A stretch of DNA of 64,000 bases from NCBI GenBank assembly GCA_019095985.1, contig CM032659.1, positions 30,691,027-30,755,026 on the forward strand, given 5' to 3'. Within the stretch, counting starts at the first letter, position 1. Every line of letters begins with the position of its first letter. A model generated the notes under the pieces. The model did no database searches and was not told the origin of the DNA. It was given only the letters and a program-made list of their open reading frames with translations. Position numbers and translations under genes: made by a program. This DNA is from Streblospio benedicti (lineage: Eukaryota; Annelida; Polychaeta; Spionida; Spionidae). Of this stretch, positions 43,855 through 55,260 are shown one piece after another.

Positions 43855-44650
43855 CCAGTTAACAGCCCACACGTGGTGTTGTCATTTGCAAGTGGGGAAG
43901 AGTTTTCTACAAAAAACATTGCCTATACACTAACCTTTTATTTTGATGGACATTGAATGAGAAAGTCAGTTGGCGTTGACCAATGACTTGAATGCAAAAA
44001 AACATGTATTTTGCTTCAATACAAACGAGGAATTAATCATTTTTCGTGTTGAAGAGAGCAAAGTTCAACTTTCAACTTGACCGCAGCATCTCTGTTAGAG
44101 TATTTGTTGTGCTTTGAGTATAAAGCCAGTTCCTGTTGAAGATCACCAAACCCTTAATGTTTCTTGCGTTAGCGCCACATCTCTCCCCACCTATAGACAG
44201 TGTGAGCGGTACGCAGTGTTTGTCCACTGCCTGTAATGTGCATTGAGGGGACCAACATGTTTACACAGACACGGCGTGTCTTTTTCACAGTAACAGCTTT
44301 CTGCATTTTGAATCAATGTGATGACTTATGTGAACATGATGACTTATACGAATAGGGAGACTTATACACTATGTATAATGATTCTTACATTCCAATGCAG
44401 TGTGATGTTTTTTCACATTGGTTCAGTGTTTTTAAGAAAAGCGTGTCTTTACTTGTCATCTTAGTTTGATGGGCTTGTCTGCCTGCATGGTTAGTTACGC
44501 ATGTGAAACTTGACTGCTTAGACCTCTTGCTTTTTACAATTGAGTATTATGCTTTCTGTGGAAATCAGCAGAATTAAGTGTGAATGAAAAATATCAAGCT
44601 TTGAAAGAAACATATCGATCATCCTATAAATGCATGTTCACCAGAACTAA
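43855..44650. other. Non-coding stretch after the gap
   Basis: AT-rich with a short GC-richer patch at 44165-44285 (CACATCTCTCCCCACC, ACACGGCGTGTC). Nothing is recognised. Confidence 0.45.
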
Positions 44651-44870
44651 CTTCAGCGTGCACAATGCGCTCAGCGTGTAACATGCAGTGTGTAGCATAC
44701 ATCTCCATGCCAACAATAACAATGCAGCCATGTTGGTGCAGCCAGCAGAGGCAACATCTGGTAATCATAACGCACCGCCAGCCCGTGTTTATCACATTTA
44801 TGGGTCGCAACGAGGGTCGGAGTTCAACAGGTCACACAGCTACTGTTCGCACTGACAGCTAGAGGCTTTG
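44651..44870. promoter_or_regulatory. Possible conserved element
   Basis: GCGTGCACAATGCGCTCAGCGTG, AATGCAGCCATGTTGGTGCAGCC and AACGCACCGCCAGCCCG. GC and CpG rise relative to the flanks; no repeat explains it. Confidence 0.28.
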
Positions 44871-44979
44871 TGCCTTATTGGTGTAAAGACTCTTACTTAT
44901 TGTGAAATGATTTTGAGGTATTGGACTTAGCAATATATCATTACATGTATATGTAAATCATTAGACATCATATAATCTG

Positions 44980-45014
44980 GTTCGTGGGTTCGAATTCCAC
45001 CAGAGGCAATGAAG
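44980..45014 (+). mobile_element. SINE-B B-box fragment
   Basis: GGTTCGTGGGTTCGAATTCC followed by CACCAGAGGCA matches the B-box neighbourhood of SINE-B. It abuts the SINE-A head at 45021, so two different SINE families meet within 10 bp. Confidence 0.55.
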
Positions 45015-45020
45015 AAGAAA

Positions 45021-45270
45021 AACTTCTGTGGCTAAGTGGATAGGGAGTTGGAAACTCGTGACTGGAAGGTTGTGGATTCCATCCTTTGTTAGGTCTGATG
45101 GTGGGTGTCTAGCAAACTCATCCCGAAACTGAAGCACACAGCCCCTTCCTGCCAGTGTAAGTATTGGATAAAGGATCAATTGAAGATCAATAAGTGTGCT
45201 GCCAATGACCTGGTGTAAAATTAAAATGTAAAGTCACAGTGAGAGCAAAATACTTAGATCACCACATATT
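45021..45270 (+). mobile_element. SINE-A, internally deleted
   Basis: Head with ACTTCTGTGGCTAAGTGGATAGG (good A box, TGGCTAAGTGG), then GAAGGTTGTGGATTCCATCC, AGCAAACTCATCCC, a shortened body, GATCAATAAGTGTGCTGCC, AATGACCTGGTGTAAAA and GTGAGAGCAAAATACTTAG. Both the middle and part of the tail are reduced. Confidence 0.83.
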
Positions 45271-45399
45271 TACAAACTATCAAGATTTTTCTCAGCAGTT
45301 GACCTGATGAAGATAAAACTGTACTAGTGGGGGGAGTGCTTCATAAACACACTGTACTGGGCTATACATTGGCCACTGTGATGTATGTGTTGTGTGATG

Positions 45400-45680
45400 T
45401 ATGCTGTACGGAGAGCGCCGCAGCTGGCCTCTATAAGTCAGCAGCACTTAACCCCGAGCACTGCGTCTGATGGACAGCGTCAGTCCGTGGTCGTTATCGC
45501 GAGATACATTGGCCAGCATCAGCCTTGTATCTACACAGCAAAACGGATGATCTGACATTCAGACCAGCAGCCAGCTTAATCAGTGAGTGCTGCACGGGTA
45601 AAAACTGCCCAGCCAGCGGCCAGAGAGAGGGAAGGTGAAGATGCAGATGATTTATTGTCGAGGGGAAGCGTATGCGGCCA
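45400..45680. promoter_or_regulatory. GC-richer island, possible enhancer
   Basis: GAGAGCGCCGCAGCTGGCC, CGTGGTCGTTATCGCGAG, CCAGCTTAATCAGTGAGTG and CCAGCCAGCGGCCAGAG. CATTGGCCA occurs twice (~45369 and 45508). No repeat family or codon structure. Confidence 0.33.
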
Positions 45681-45906
45681 TCAGATGTGCAACAGTCATG
45701 TCTTTGGGACTACGGAATGTCATTGTCAGGTTCTTTTTGTGGCCAATGCGTAGTCTATCAGTGCTATAAAAAACTAAATGAACCTAAAAAGTTAATTATT
45801 CATTAAATTTGTAAATCTCCTACTTGTATATTAGTGTTTTATTGATGGACACTTTTGTATAAAAAAATAGCCATCCAGCGGCAACGTTACACGATTAGAT
45901 TCAGCT

Positions 45907-45985
45907 ATGTCAATACAGTGGAAGGAACTTGCTTGCTATACACAGAGAGAGAGAGGGGGAGGGGAGGAGAGAGGGAAATTTACAG
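45907..45985 (+). mobile_element. SINE-B 3' end with GAGA tail
   Basis: AGCTATGTCAATACAGTGGA, AGGAACTTGCTTGCTATAC, then GAGAGAGAGAGGGGGAGG. Shows that the family ends in a purine-rich GA tail. Confidence 0.78.
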
Positions 45986-46829
45986 CAAGATTTAGAAAAT
46001 CTCGTTAGCTTTACACAATTAAAATGAACATACACATTCTGCCAAGCGTTATAAGATCTCACAGGTGGTCACTATGTGTAGGTGGTCACTTTACACAGCC
46101 ACACTTTTTCTCAAGCAAAGCTCTGTTTCTGTTTTGTGTCAGATCAAAGTTATCACCACACTCAGAATTCTTCTCTTGTTCTCTGATAAAAAACACGCTC
46201 ATTTAAATTCCTACGTTACAGTTAAATGGGATGTAAAGTTGAAGGATATGGTGCAGTGCATGTGGTGTTTGTAAATCACCATTTCATGTTTACTTTCAAA
46301 TGACATACACGGTTTGAGGTCTGATACACAGACTCTGTGGTTCAGAATAACACGTAAATCTTCCTTGTGTAGGAAAAATACAACTTGTAAAATGCAGAGA
46401 TTCAAAGATAAATGGTTAAACACACATATTTATCTTTCAAAATTGTGTCACGTGTTGTCTGTTTATTAAAATATCACAAAAAATACAATAGAAAACAGGG
46501 TCTCACATTTTTAAATGAATAATGCAAGTGAATGTGCAGCTTTTGATTGCTTCTAGAATCCAAGAGCGATGTAACTTTCGAGCATTTTCTTAACAAAGGA
46601 AGAGAGCAGATTGCATATTGATGGCCGGGTAGAAGTGGCCATGTGGTGGGGGAGATAGTGAGTAAGGAACGACTGCTTTCTCCCCAGCACAGATTTCAGC
46701 GTGCATTTGTGTAAAGCTTATGTAGATTGGGTATATCATGTGAAGAATGAGGGCTTGAGCGTTTTGGAATTTGCTAGGAAGGTTGATGTAGTGAGGTGTT
46801 GGTCGGCTGCTTGTGTAAAATGTTTCTTA
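45986..46829. other. Non-coding stretch, nothing recognised
   Basis: AT-rich background. Confidence 0.45.
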
Positions 46830-47030
46830 TCCTTTTTTCATAGATATGGTGATGTGTTTGGTACGTAATTCTAAAAACAGTGCAAGAAGGCAGTGGCTGG
46901 GGGCATCCCATTTCTGGATCATCGAAGCGATGTTATTGAGTGGGTCAGACCCAATACCTTGAAACGCCCTAAATGCTTTCTCTACAATTCTATATCTATC
47001 ACAAATACTGTGGTATCTCTCTGTATGTGC
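46830..47030 (-). other. Unrecognised coding-like patch
   Basis: The minus strand is open for 67 codons here and includes RYRIVEKAFRAFQGIGSD and a tryptophan-bearing ASMIQKWDAPSH segment. The residue mix looks more protein-like than most chance frames in this window, and frames on either side of it are similar in character. I recognise no family. It may be a decayed gene or mobile-element fragment, or chance. Confidence 0.22.
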
Positions 47031-50000
47031 TCATGGTTTCAAAACCGTAATACAATAACTGGAATCTGCTAGGGCACTGAACTGACATCCTTTTTGTACA
47101 CCGGTCTTCTGATTGGTCAGTCAATATAGATGTATTTAATTTTCTTCTGTATCCTTCTGATGCAATCTGTACTGTATTGCCATCACAAGGTGCATTTCCC
47201 ACGATCATCATTGATCTGCTGCATGTATGACAACCATTGCCTATTTACCTCTGCCTTACCACCACCAATACGACACATCCTGGTTAGTGGATTATACACT
47301 GATTCTCCGCAAACATCAAGAGGATGCGTCCAACATGCCTGTATGTTTGTAGGTGGCCTTACCGTACTGGCAGGTGTGTTCTAACCTGTTCATTTGGCTT
47401 TATGTCGAGTGGGAAGAGTGAGGCAATTGATGATCACATCTAGATTTTCACTGATCACATCTTTTGTTCTAGAAAAGATTTTTTTGCATAAACGTTGCTG
47501 TATAAGTCTAGCTAAATCTTCTCTTGGCAAGGGAGAACATTTAAACTTTCATGGTTCGAGGAATAGCAAATACATACAGGGTGACCACTGTTTCCCATGA
47601 GGAGGAGTCCATGCATATTTGTCCATTAGAGACATTTTGATGTGCTCTGTTGATCCCATGACCGCTGCACTCAGAAAGCTTCTATTGTGTTAATATTAAC
47701 TCACGCTGTGTGCTGTTTCCGGCGTGACGTTATCCCTGCTTTTGACTATTGACCGTTCCATTATGATGTATTCCCCGTGTGTTTGACCTCCTCATATTCA
47801 CAGATCTGTACCAACAACGGTGCCAAACACAGTCATTAGGCAAAGATCATTGGGAAATCACAGTGTTGATTCTACGAGTCTATTTGTTGTTTGAACAGAA
47901 ACAGGTTAAATGGGTGGATTAGGGGTCCTATGAGTGAACTCTAACGTACATGTACAGCCCTGGAGTGATCGGAACCAAGAGACTGGTAAGAGAAGGAGCA
48001 AATGTCCATCTCTGTTGGCTCTGTCCAGTGTTATTGTTCGAAAAGGAGCGTTGAACGTGCCAAGAGACAAGTGAACAGGATGAGAGCTATGAGTTTTAGC
48101 TGCAATGATTGTTTGAATCCACGTCACCAAGTTTCTGCATGGTTGTGCAAACAAATCTTGGGCAGCGATTGGCTTGCAGTCATTATAGCTCTTCCCAAAC
48201 GACCAATGCTCTACAGTGACCGCTTAAATTGACCACTTGCTTAGTGTAACTGGCATCCTATTCACTTTCCATATGATAGGGAGATTTTTTATCATTGCGT
48301 AAGGTGACCACTTGTATGTGAAATAATAGTCGTCTTGGTCTCAATCACACTGGCAATCTCCGGAGTTCCGGCAAACCCACTCAAGTGTGACTGCATCCTG
48401 TCTCCGCGACAACGTCGTGACAACGCATTTTACACCAAGTGGCCTGTTGTTTTAAACTTGATTGAAGCCCATTTTTCTATGTGTACAGCGCTAAGAAAAG
48501 CTCATCAAAATTCATGCTCGAATTTGTATAAACCAAGGCTGAAAACGTCGGACAAACAGGACAATGCTTATTATAATCTGGGAGCATAACTTCATGCTGA
48601 TGAACTTCACTTAGATTATTATTACCGTTGTTATGATGACAAAAAACAAAGATTTTATTGACATGTGAACATTTTGTGTATGATAGCTCGGTAAATATGC
48701 AGTAAGCCAATAAAAATATCATGCACTGGCTGATTCAGCGGGTTTGTGATGAGAAGTTATACTTACTGTCTTGGGATGTTTTTTTTTTGACATTAAAGTC
48801 ACCCAGCAAAATCCACCAGAATTCTATGTATTAAATTTCATGTGGGACCATCATATCCTTATGGAAGTCTAGATCTATTCCTAAGTAATATGTTTGCATA
48901 TATTTTTCTTGGTAATTTTGCTGTTGAATCAAAGATATGGGTTGTCAATAGTGCAATATGATGAGCTGACGAAATAGGTTGTCAGAAATATCCTAATTGA
49001 AAGATTAGCTACAAATAATTAACTGGCTGAATGTGAGAAACACAAAGTGTGGACATTATGTTTGTGGACATCATGTTTGCAATGATCAAGTAAGTCAGAA
49101 GTAATGCGGAAGATTCTCACACGACAGACCCTATTAGGTATTTACTGGTGCTGATTACCAGTCAGATTTCAGGCATTGTTCATACATTTTCTTCACAGTT
49201 GTTTGTACATTTTATGGGAAACCCAAATAGGCAGTGTTGCCTGACAAATAATGTTTTGTCTGTCAAATATTTTCTGAATGTCTTTTTCATAACTTGTGTT
49301 GTAACAGAAAGGAAGTATCCCATGTACAGTGCTGGTTGTCTTAAAGGACGAAATAGCATTGATAGAGGTATGGCTTTCCATACCAGAAAAGCATGAGAAG
49401 ATTTAGGAAACGAATAAAAAAAAAACAGTACATTAACGCTGATTTTGAATGAGATATACTATCTTTTGTCTTTCGCCAATCTTTCAACCGTAGGCTCTCG
49501 AAAGACGTCACCGACAGTGTTTTATATAGACACTACTACGCTTGTAACTTATTGTCAAATACTTGGCCTCTTCAAAGTGGCTATAAAAAGCTGTGACAAC
49601 TGAGAGGTACTTGAGTTGTTTATGATTTAGCGGAGAGATGATGTTGATACACACTGTATGACACAGCACGGAGCGAGTCCTTATTACCATGTCTACAGGT
49701 ATGGCTGAATCATACAAGTGGACACAGTGCCATTTAAAAGTATTTAGCTTTTGAACCCTCGTGTCGACCGTGCCGAAACAACGATTTCTGTGGAAGGGGG
49801 TCTTAGGTCTTAACGCATGAGTGCACGACCTGGTCAAAGAATAGAAGCATTTGGCTAGAAGGGGAGGGGGTAACACACGCACACACACCCTCCCACCCTA
49901 CTTCAAGATCTGCCACTGGGTGGTGATTGTGGGAGTGACTGCATTTGATGAAAACCCACAGCATTGAGTTGGTGTGGCTATGAATATACAGTTCTAATGA

Positions 50001-50680
50001 GAACCTTCTACAATTAATGTGATCTCATTCCTGATATGATCTAATATTTATATGATTACAGCCAATATGATCGACGTTTAAATGGTAATAATGATGTGCG
50101 TACACAGATAAACACCTTCTTCATGGAAAACCTTTACGATCTCTGACTTATATTGCTCTCTTTTTGTTCATTGCTGGTGGTACATGATCACTGCATTGAT
50201 GAATCCCAAAACATACATTTGTAATGATATATCCAAACATTTTACAACCATTTAGTTGAGAATTTCCTTTGAACAGATTGAATAAATGTTAAACATGTAT
50301 GACAGCAGAGGCTTCACCATGAGCATTTGTGTTCTATCTCTTTCCAAAACAGCACATTTTGACCCAAATGATGGTGATGCACTTAAACCAAAACATCATC
50401 TGCCAGACCCTTATTTTGGGAAACTAAAATGGTAAATAGGATTTGATTGATGTGATGATTGATTGGCCTGTATGACTACCTTTTCAGTCATACAGTGTTA
50501 TTATGAAAAATTCTGATTTTTTACAAAATACAGTTCATTACTTTACACCAAAGGATATTTACAAGAAGGCTTAAAGTAATAAACAGTTAACTTGCGTATT
50601 ATGTACCAGGTTAGATGAGTTTACACGATAATATACTGATTTTGATACTTATCAGATTTAATCTTGACTGATTATTGTGA
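47031..50680. other. Long non-coding stretch
   Basis: 3.6 kb without a recognised family. GATCTGCCACTG at ~49904 with neighbouring CACCCTCCCACCC resembles one end of a CAGTGGCGGATC-type (hAT-like) element without a visible partner. The 126-codon minus frame at 49508-49888 overlaps it and shows no domain. Confidence 0.45.
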
Positions 50681-50810
50681 GAGCTGAGCAGTGATTGGCC
50701 GAGCTCCGCTCCAGCCTCAGCCAATCATCTGCTCACTCTTGTCTCGTCCAATAAACTGCTCCGCTGATAGAGCGGCGGCCAAAACTCATAGCTTCGTCCA
50801 ACTCTGCCAA
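50681..50810. promoter_or_regulatory. Three evenly spaced CCAAT boxes
   Basis: ATTGG at 50694-50698 (inverted), CCAAT at 50721-50725 and CCAAT at 50748-50752 have centres exactly 27 bp apart. They lie in a GC-richer block with GAGCTCCGCTCC and AGAGCGGCGGCC. Multiple phased CCAAT boxes bound by NF-Y are a hallmark of TATA-less promoters and some enhancers. No TATA box, initiator or adjoining coding frame is evident, so if it is a promoter its transcript is probably non-coding or spliced far away. Confidence 0.4.
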
Positions 50811-51840
50811 CTAATGTGCTAGAGTCTCTGAAAAACCAGATTCACACATTGAAGACAATGTAAAGACTTATTTTATTTTTACTATTGACTTTCACGATTA
50901 ACATTAATGCACAAAAATATGGGAATGAACCAAACGGGGCAGGTCTAATTATTTTCTAACATGGGATTATAGTGTAAATTGCTGATCATTTGATTGACAG
51001 CATGTTCTAAAGTTGTAAATGTCAACCTATGTTACAATGAGCGCATTTATTGATTGGTTCGTCCATGTAAGCTGATGGACGTTTTCACTCACTACTCATC
51101 AGCTTGGATCATCCCGGATAAAGCTTTTGCTACAGAATAACACCATTTGGCACGATGGAGAACATTGATTCATTAAAGATCTTCAAATAGTATTAACTGC
51201 ACAGGAATGGTGATTACACACCAGTCTATAGTGCCAAAGTCACAATACATTAACTGCTGTCTAGCCAATCGAATGAAGCTAATTTGAATATTTATTTTTG
51301 AAAACGAAAGCGTGTATTCATCAATTAAAGATATCAAGTTACAAGGTTCATTATGTAAAAAGCTATCTAGTGCTTTAAATAGTTAAGTAACAGAACAAAT
51401 TGATGCAATTCTTAATGTTCCATTGAGTGGGAGATATTCACATATTTTAGTTTTATAATGTGCTTCCATATATTTGACTAGATTTAATGGAAACAATCCA
51501 ACTTTCATTTACTATTGATGAAGATCGAATATTGGCTTTTTTACGGGTGACTCGTGTTAATATTCAAATATCGAATGTTCACTTGAATGTTGATTTTGCG
51601 TTTTACCAATGGTCTAACTAGATCTGCTTCATAGAATGTAATTCTATATGCTGTTGACTCTTTAGCAATAGGTAGCTTTCAATGTGTATTTTAGCCTCTC
51701 GTGAAATGAGGAAATTTTTTTTCGCCCCCAATTTTCATATTTGCGTTTGGGATTGTGCCTTTTAACCTTTCCAGTCAACTTATTTTCTGGTTCAAGTGTT
51801 TGATAAAGTCATTAGGCATGGTGTGTATAAACAGCATTTG
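50811..51840. other. Non-coding stretch, nothing recognised
   Basis: AT-rich background. Confidence 0.5.
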
Positions 51841-52060
51841 TAAAGACTCTGAGGTTTCTAATGCCCTCGCTGTGTGTCAAACGGGAGAAGCGGGGACAAG
51901 TGCTGGCACATTGTAACAGGCACATTACTTACACAAGCAGCTATGGGCCACTAATTAGAACAAACATGTTTTCTACCTGCTGGCAACAAATTTCTATTGC
52001 AATTCTTATTCACCATTGAACAAGTGACAAGTTGGGGGCGAGCTGAGTTTCTTGGCATAT
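51841..52060. promoter_or_regulatory. Possible conserved element
   Basis: AAACGGGAGAAGCGGGGACAAG, CATTGTAACAGGCACATTAC, GGGCCACTAATTAGAACAAAC and AACAAGTGACAAGTTGGGGG. A TAATTA core lies in a locally GC-richer context; no repeat or frame explains it. Confidence 0.33.
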
Positions 52061-52334
52061 GTTCTATAATGTTAATCCCTCATACCGTCCGTCCCTAGCT
52101 CTCCTTCATTCGAGGTTATTGAACTCTATAGTTAAATTTTTTTCCAAGAATTTGATGTTTGCTCATATTCTCTCAACCTGCTAGTTGTTTGTTGACATGA
52201 ACAAATCAAGTGAGCAATTTAGAAATGCAATTTTATTAATAAACTCGAGCTATTGTTAGTCTGCTTGTAAATTTTAGCCAAAAATGATAACAACTCTAGT
52301 ATACCTCTAACAGTGTTTGACATTACTTGTAACA

Positions 52335-52490
52335 CATGTAAAATGGAAATGTAAATGTACTTATTTACAGTCACAATTCAGTTTTGCCGTGTTCTAGCGA
52401 CTTTTCAATTACACCAGGTCATTGACATCCTGTTCACACTATATCTTTCTCAACTCCCTGGGGAGCATACAGCACATATCGCATGTAAGG
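52335..52490 (-). mobile_element. SINE-A fragment, 'middle 2' variant
   Basis: On the minus strand: ATGTGCTGTATGCTCCCCAGG, GAGTTGAGAAAGATATAGTG, GATGTCAATGACCTGGTGTA and a short ATTTACATTT-like end. The head is lost. Confidence 0.75.
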
Positions 52491-52639
52491 GTCATAGTAA
52501 CTCTTCAGCTATGAAGATTGAACATGGTATGAGTGGAGTGGGTTTCAATAAGATATTTATTTAACTGGTAGATATGAGGTCTTTCAAGTGAACTAACTTA
52601 GATGTTCGTCTTGTCAAGTGGAGTTGCTATAGTCTCTAA

Positions 52640-52830
52640 CCCGGAGCAGTGAAGCGTGAACACTCACCTGACACACCCTGTAAGTGTTTTTTGGCTGTGC
52701 GTCGACACGTGAAAGTGAAATTCACAAGGTGGAAATCTCAAGCCAGGGGGAGTGCGCTTAATTAGGTGGCCGCGGAGAGGGGAAAACCTGCTACATGACA
52801 GCTCGGGTTTCTCTCAAACACAGGCTCTTT
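52640..52830. promoter_or_regulatory. Possible conserved element
   Basis: Contains CGTCGACACGTGAAAGTG, AGGGGGAGTGCGCTTAATTAG and GTGGCCGCGGAGAGGGG. A LIM/Antp-type CTTAATTAG core lies within GC-rich sequence. Confidence 0.3.
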
Positions 52831-53060
52831 GCTTTCGTAAAACTTTCATTAGATCATGCCAATGATAGAGTTAAGTGAATAAAACGTGGTGTTATATTGG
52901 CATCTAAACGTTGAATATAGTAGACGGTGCATTTATTTGGGTTTAGAAGTTAGTTGAAGTTGTCACCCACCACACACAAGGAACTCTCCTTATAATCTTT
53001 AAGTCCAATTAACACCAGAGAGAAGCTAATCATAGAAACAATAGAACGAAGAAGAGAACT

Positions 53061-53310
53061 TTCTTGCGCTGCAGTGCAGCCTTATGCTGCTCCACGGCTG
53101 TGGCTATCACGTAATGGTAACACTCACATTTGTATATTGTTGATAGCTCCGTATCTAAATTGGCAGCTCGCGATTAAACAGCCCATTTATCAACTTCCCA
53201 GTGGTGTTATTACTGGCAAATTAGCCGTGTAGTTGTGTGATTTTAACATGCGATTTTTGCTAAATCACAAGGGCAGTGGTTAACCGGGTCACAGGTCACA
53301 TGACTCAGTA
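53061..53310. promoter_or_regulatory. Possible conserved element
   Basis: CTGCAGTGCAGCC (palindromic), TATCACGTAATGG, GGCAGCTCGCGATTAAACAGC and GGCAAATTAGCCGTGTAG. Same style as the other islands: an ATTAGC core in a raised-GC block. Confidence 0.33.
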
Positions 53311-55080
53311 CGATGACAGCTAATAACATGCTAATTTTTATGCTTTTATTTTTGCTTGAAAATATTCATAAAATATCAGATTTGTTGCACAGGAAAAATC
53401 TAAAACGCCTGACATGGTGAGGGTTAAAAGTATATGGGAAAAATGTGCGGAAAGAGCCCAACTAAAAGTGTTGGCGGTGAGAGTGTTAACACTTAGTTAG
53501 AGACTTGGTGTTATGGCATATAGCAGAATAATCATACGTAAATAATGATGAGCCTATAAAGGAGGAAATGCAGCGTAAGGTTCGTAGGTAACACGGCAGA
53601 ACACCGATGTAGCCACAGCCAATGTAGACCATGAGATACATAAGGAAACATACATGTAGATTTCAACAAGTTTTCCAAATGAACAGTGTGATACCATTGC
53701 AATCTGCGTGGATATATTTGAATATTTTATGGATTTTTTTCGCTTGTGAACATTTTCATATTATAAATCATTCTGATGTAGAACAAGAAGATTAAAAGGA
53801 TATGTTGAAATGAAGTAATTTTTGACTGATAAATTTACTAGCATTATGTTGTTGATTTTGTCAAAAATAACAAATCCTCAAATACAGAAAATGTTACTGT
53901 AATAATAAGTTGGATTCATTCATTTCTTAATCAAAAATCACTGTACTCCTCTGTGAGTTTCAAATATCCACATTCATATTAGAAAGTAACATTATTTTGA
54001 AAATATAATGTTACATGTCTTATAAATATCATCCTAGAGAAGTAAGTAAATCTATAAAAAGCAATTATTTATATACAGTGTTGCAAATTAACTTTGAGAC
54101 TCAGGAAGAATGTAATGAATTTTCAAGTAGTTTGTGTGCTTGAATTTTCTGTCTTATTTCGTTTTTGTTTCTTTGTTTTTGGAAGGCTTGTATTACATTT
54201 ATAAGCTATTACATGTGTACTTCGAATAAAATAGGTTTAAACCAAAATTTTTTTGAAAGGTCCACAAAAAGTCCTTGAATTTCAATAGCTTGTGGCTGTG
54301 CCTTTAAAGGAAATATTCCTTGGATATGTAGACTGGAGTCTGAAGACACAGTTCATCAGCTCTCTCCACACCATAAGCAGTAGATATAAACTGTGATTTA
54401 TGTGGTCAGTGGGAACCATAAACTGGTCACTCTATGGTCAGTGGTTACCCAGCTATTAGACACAATAATCATTGTAGGACATTTAATATTGTACATTATG
54501 TACAGGTCGTCCAAATAAGATTGAGGACTGGTTTGTTTTTAGTTGTACCGACAGCCAACCTCCAGTTGCTAGGAGTATAGTAACGAATTGACTTTACACT
54601 ATAATCTGTATATGGGAAGCAGATTGATTGCACAAGGTGAGATATCAAGGCAGCAGCAGCAGCAGCCGTGTCAACACGGTTTATGGACTAGACCTCTATG
54701 ATGCTCGTAAAACTATGATAGTCACGGCATAAAACAAAGTTGAAGTTTAATAACGGTAGTAAGCGTAGTTGTTGAATATCTGTTTGCTTGGGTGTCTGTC
54801 CAGTACAAGTGAAATGGGCGGCAATGATAGTAACCGGATTCTCTTGCCTCACACGTAACTGTGTACAACCTTGTGAAGTAGTCACTTTGTTATGGAGAAG
54901 CTTACCTCAGTTTACTGATGCTACGTTTGGTTGTTTTCAGCTAGGCATGGAGACAGGCCCTCCTGGGTTATAGGAGGAATTTATAAGGGCCCTTATAAAG
55001 TCCTGGTTATAGATATTGGGGCTGACAGTGTTGATAGCGAAACCTTTTGTAAAGTTACAGTTTTTTTAATAGGGTCAATT
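53311..55080. other. Long AT-rich non-coding stretch
   Basis: No recognised family; a short CAG run (CAGCAGCAGCAGCAGC) lies at about 54651-54667. Confidence 0.5.
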
Positions 55081-55260
55081 CTCTGCCGCGGCGAGATCTC
55101 CGCTTTTGCAAGTTACACATGATGTGACTGCCGCTAAATGTGACATGTTGTATTTTGGACTGGGACACATCCAGGAGCCCTCTACGTCCGGCCTGATAGT
55201 GTCGCAGTTACAGCTGAGAGCGGCCACTGTGGGCTGAGATGTGTTCAGAGGCTGCTCAGA
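55081..55260. promoter_or_regulatory. Possible conserved element
   Basis: CTGCCGCGGCGAGATCTCCGC, GTGACTGCCGCTAAATGTGAC and CTACGTCCGGCCTGATAGTG. High CpG relative to neighbours; no codon structure. Confidence 0.3.

Noticed and set aside
43665-43956. Open frames crossing the N run
   Set aside because: They are artefacts of translating through 100 unknown bases.
49508-49888. 126-codon minus-strand frame
   Set aside because: It begins in a C-rich transposon-end-like block, has no domain and is isolated.
54920-54965. Exon starting after GTTGTTTTCAG near 54939
   Set aside because: The acceptor is reasonable but no donor follows within the open frame, which ends at a stop about 11 codons later.
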